Shown here: positions 4,885 to 5,665 of the stretch, piece after piece
Position numbering within the stretch: position 1 is the stretch's first letter
Layout: each line of letters starts with the position of its first letter
Assembly: GCA_023419055.1 (NCBI GenBank)
Contig: JAEZYO010000141.1
Location: 1-5,665, forward strand
Reading direction: 5' to 3'
DNA length: 5,665 bases
Source: Pseudomonadota bacterium
GTDB taxonomy: Bacteria; Myxococcota; Polyangia; Polyangiales; Polyangiaceae
Translations under genes and position numbers: made by a program
Notes under the pieces: model-generated
Databases searched by the model: none
The model's input: only the letters and a program-made list of their open reading frames with translations
Told to the model about the DNA's origin: nothing

Positions 4885-5665
4885 ATGGTCCGGTTCTTGG
4901 CGTGCTTGGTCGTTTTCTGCTCGCTCTGGCTCCAGCCGGGCGCCGCTTTCGCCCGGGAGCCCCGACTGTCGGTCTCCATCATCACCCTTGGGCCGGGCGA
5001 CCCCACCTTCTCCAAGTTCGGGCACAACGCCATCTTGGTGAAGAACAAGCGGTCGGGGCGCGGGCTCGTCTACAACTACGGGACCTTCACGTTTTCGTCT
5101 CCCAACCTGATCTCGGACTTTTTGAACCGTCGCCTCAACTACTGGCTTTCGGTCGAACCGTTCGAAGAGCTGATCGAGAGTTACACCCGCCAGAACCGCA
5201 CCATCATCGAGCAGGAGCTCGCGTTCACGGAGCCCCAGGCCCTCGAGCTCGCGCGCTTCCTCGCCGAGAACGCGCGCCCGGAGAACCGCCTCTACGCGTA
5301 CGACTACTACACCGACAACTGCTCGACGCGAGTGCGCGACGCGCTCGATCGCGTGCTCGGCGGCGCGCTCAAGGCCGCCGCTCGTCCGGAAGCGAGCCAA
5401 AGCTATCGCGAGCACTCGCTCCGGCTCACCGCCGATGACCTCCCCCTCTACATCGGGCTCGATTTCGGTCTCGCAGGCTACGCGGATCAGCCCGTCGGCG
5501 AGTTCGAAGAGGCGTTCTTGCCCGAGAAGCTCGCGGAGATTGCGCGCCGCGCACGCGTGACGAACGAGCAGGGCGAGCTCGTGCCGCTCGTGACCGCGGA
5601 GAAGGTACACTTTCGCGCCGAGCGCCCAGAACCGTTGGCGAACGCGCCTTCGCGAACGCTCGGCT
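4885..5665 (+). CDS. DUF4105 / Lnb-type putative lipoprotein N-acyltransferase, exported, partial
   Basis: The frame stays open to the right edge (260 codons visible), so the C-terminus is missing. Residues 1-23 form a signal peptide (MVRFLACLVVFCSLWLQ, then PGAAFA before REP), placing the enzyme in the periplasm. The mature part begins with the DUF4105/Lnb N-terminal domain signature: ITLGPGDPTFSKFGHNAILV (33-52), YNYGTFTF (63-70), NRRLNYWLSVEPF (81-93) and YAYDYYTDNCSTRVRDAL (137-154). H47 and C146 are the likely catalytic His/Cys pair. From literature knowledge, members of this family in Bacteroides (Lnb) add the N-terminal acyl chain to lipoproteins; that this one does so is inference. 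It is divergent from the epimerase-lipoprotein operon. An in-frame ATG at 4867 is an alternative start adding MLNRGS; 4885 is preferred because the signal peptide is more compact and GAGG precedes it, but the choice is uncertain. Confidence 0.82.
   Translation, partial: MVRFLACLVVFCSLWLQPGAAFAREPRLSVSIITLGPGDPTFSKFGHNAILVKNKRSGRGLVYNYGTFTFSSPNLISDFLNRRLNYWLSVEPFEELIESYTRQNRTIIEQELAFTEPQALELARFLAENARPENRLYAYDYYTDNCSTRVRDALDRVLGGALKAAARPEASQSYREHSLRLTADDLPLYIGLDFGLAGYADQPVGEFEEAFLPEKLAEIARRARVTNEQGELVPLVTAEKVHFRAERPEPLANAPSRTLG

Noticed and set aside
4870..5610. Minus-strand open frame of 246 codons opposite the Lnb-like gene
   Set aside because: The plus strand has a signal peptide and conserved DUF4105 motifs; the minus frame shows only Arg/Glu/Val-rich shadow composition.

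Overview
The window is GC-rich, densely coding DNA with third-position G/C in every gene. Its gene families are a VAT-1-type oxidoreductase, a Uma2 nuclease, a Cys-repeat lipoprotein with a fibro-slime domain, and a pseudo-receiver protein. Together they suggest a myxobacterium-like member of Myxococcota, perhaps Polyangiales. This is inferred from composition and gene types only. There is no rRNA or other marker gene, and I see no mobile element, CRISPR array, tRNA or rRNA.

Layout, left to right. (1) 1-819, minus strand, runs off the left edge: a protein of unrecognised family whose last visible part resembles a response-regulator receiver domain without its N-terminal acidic pair. (2) 820-1073: a divergent intergenic region holding a hairpin-like inverted repeat and a TATAC box close to the next start. 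(3) 1074-2114, plus: a quinone oxidoreductase-like (VAT-1 type) medium-chain dehydrogenase. (4) 2155-2717, plus: a Uma2/DUF820 PD-(D/E)XK nuclease-fold gene. Its first 14 or so bases lie in a different frame from the rest, so the natural start appears broken by one base in a GGGG run. (5) 2727-3806, minus, converging on Uma2 with a 9-base gap: a predicted lipoprotein with four 28-residue, four-cysteine repeats followed by a fibro-slime domain. (6) 3821-4819, minus: an extended/atypical SDR of the NAD-dependent epimerase/dehydratase type, 14 bases upstream of the lipoprotein gene and probably co-transcribed with it. (7) 4885 to the right edge, plus, divergent from the epimerase: an exported DUF4105/Lnb-type putative lipoprotein N-acyltransferase, truncated by the window.

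The right half (2727-5665) has an envelope theme: a surface lipoprotein, a sugar-nucleotide-type SDR and an exported enzyme of a lipoprotein-acylating family. A working link among them is inference from proximity. The left half looks like ordinary housekeeping or accessory genes without an obvious shared pathway. I found no convincing new multi-gene system. The observations most worth checking are the Uma2 5' frameshift, the exact 28-residue Cys repeats and the Lnb-like gene.
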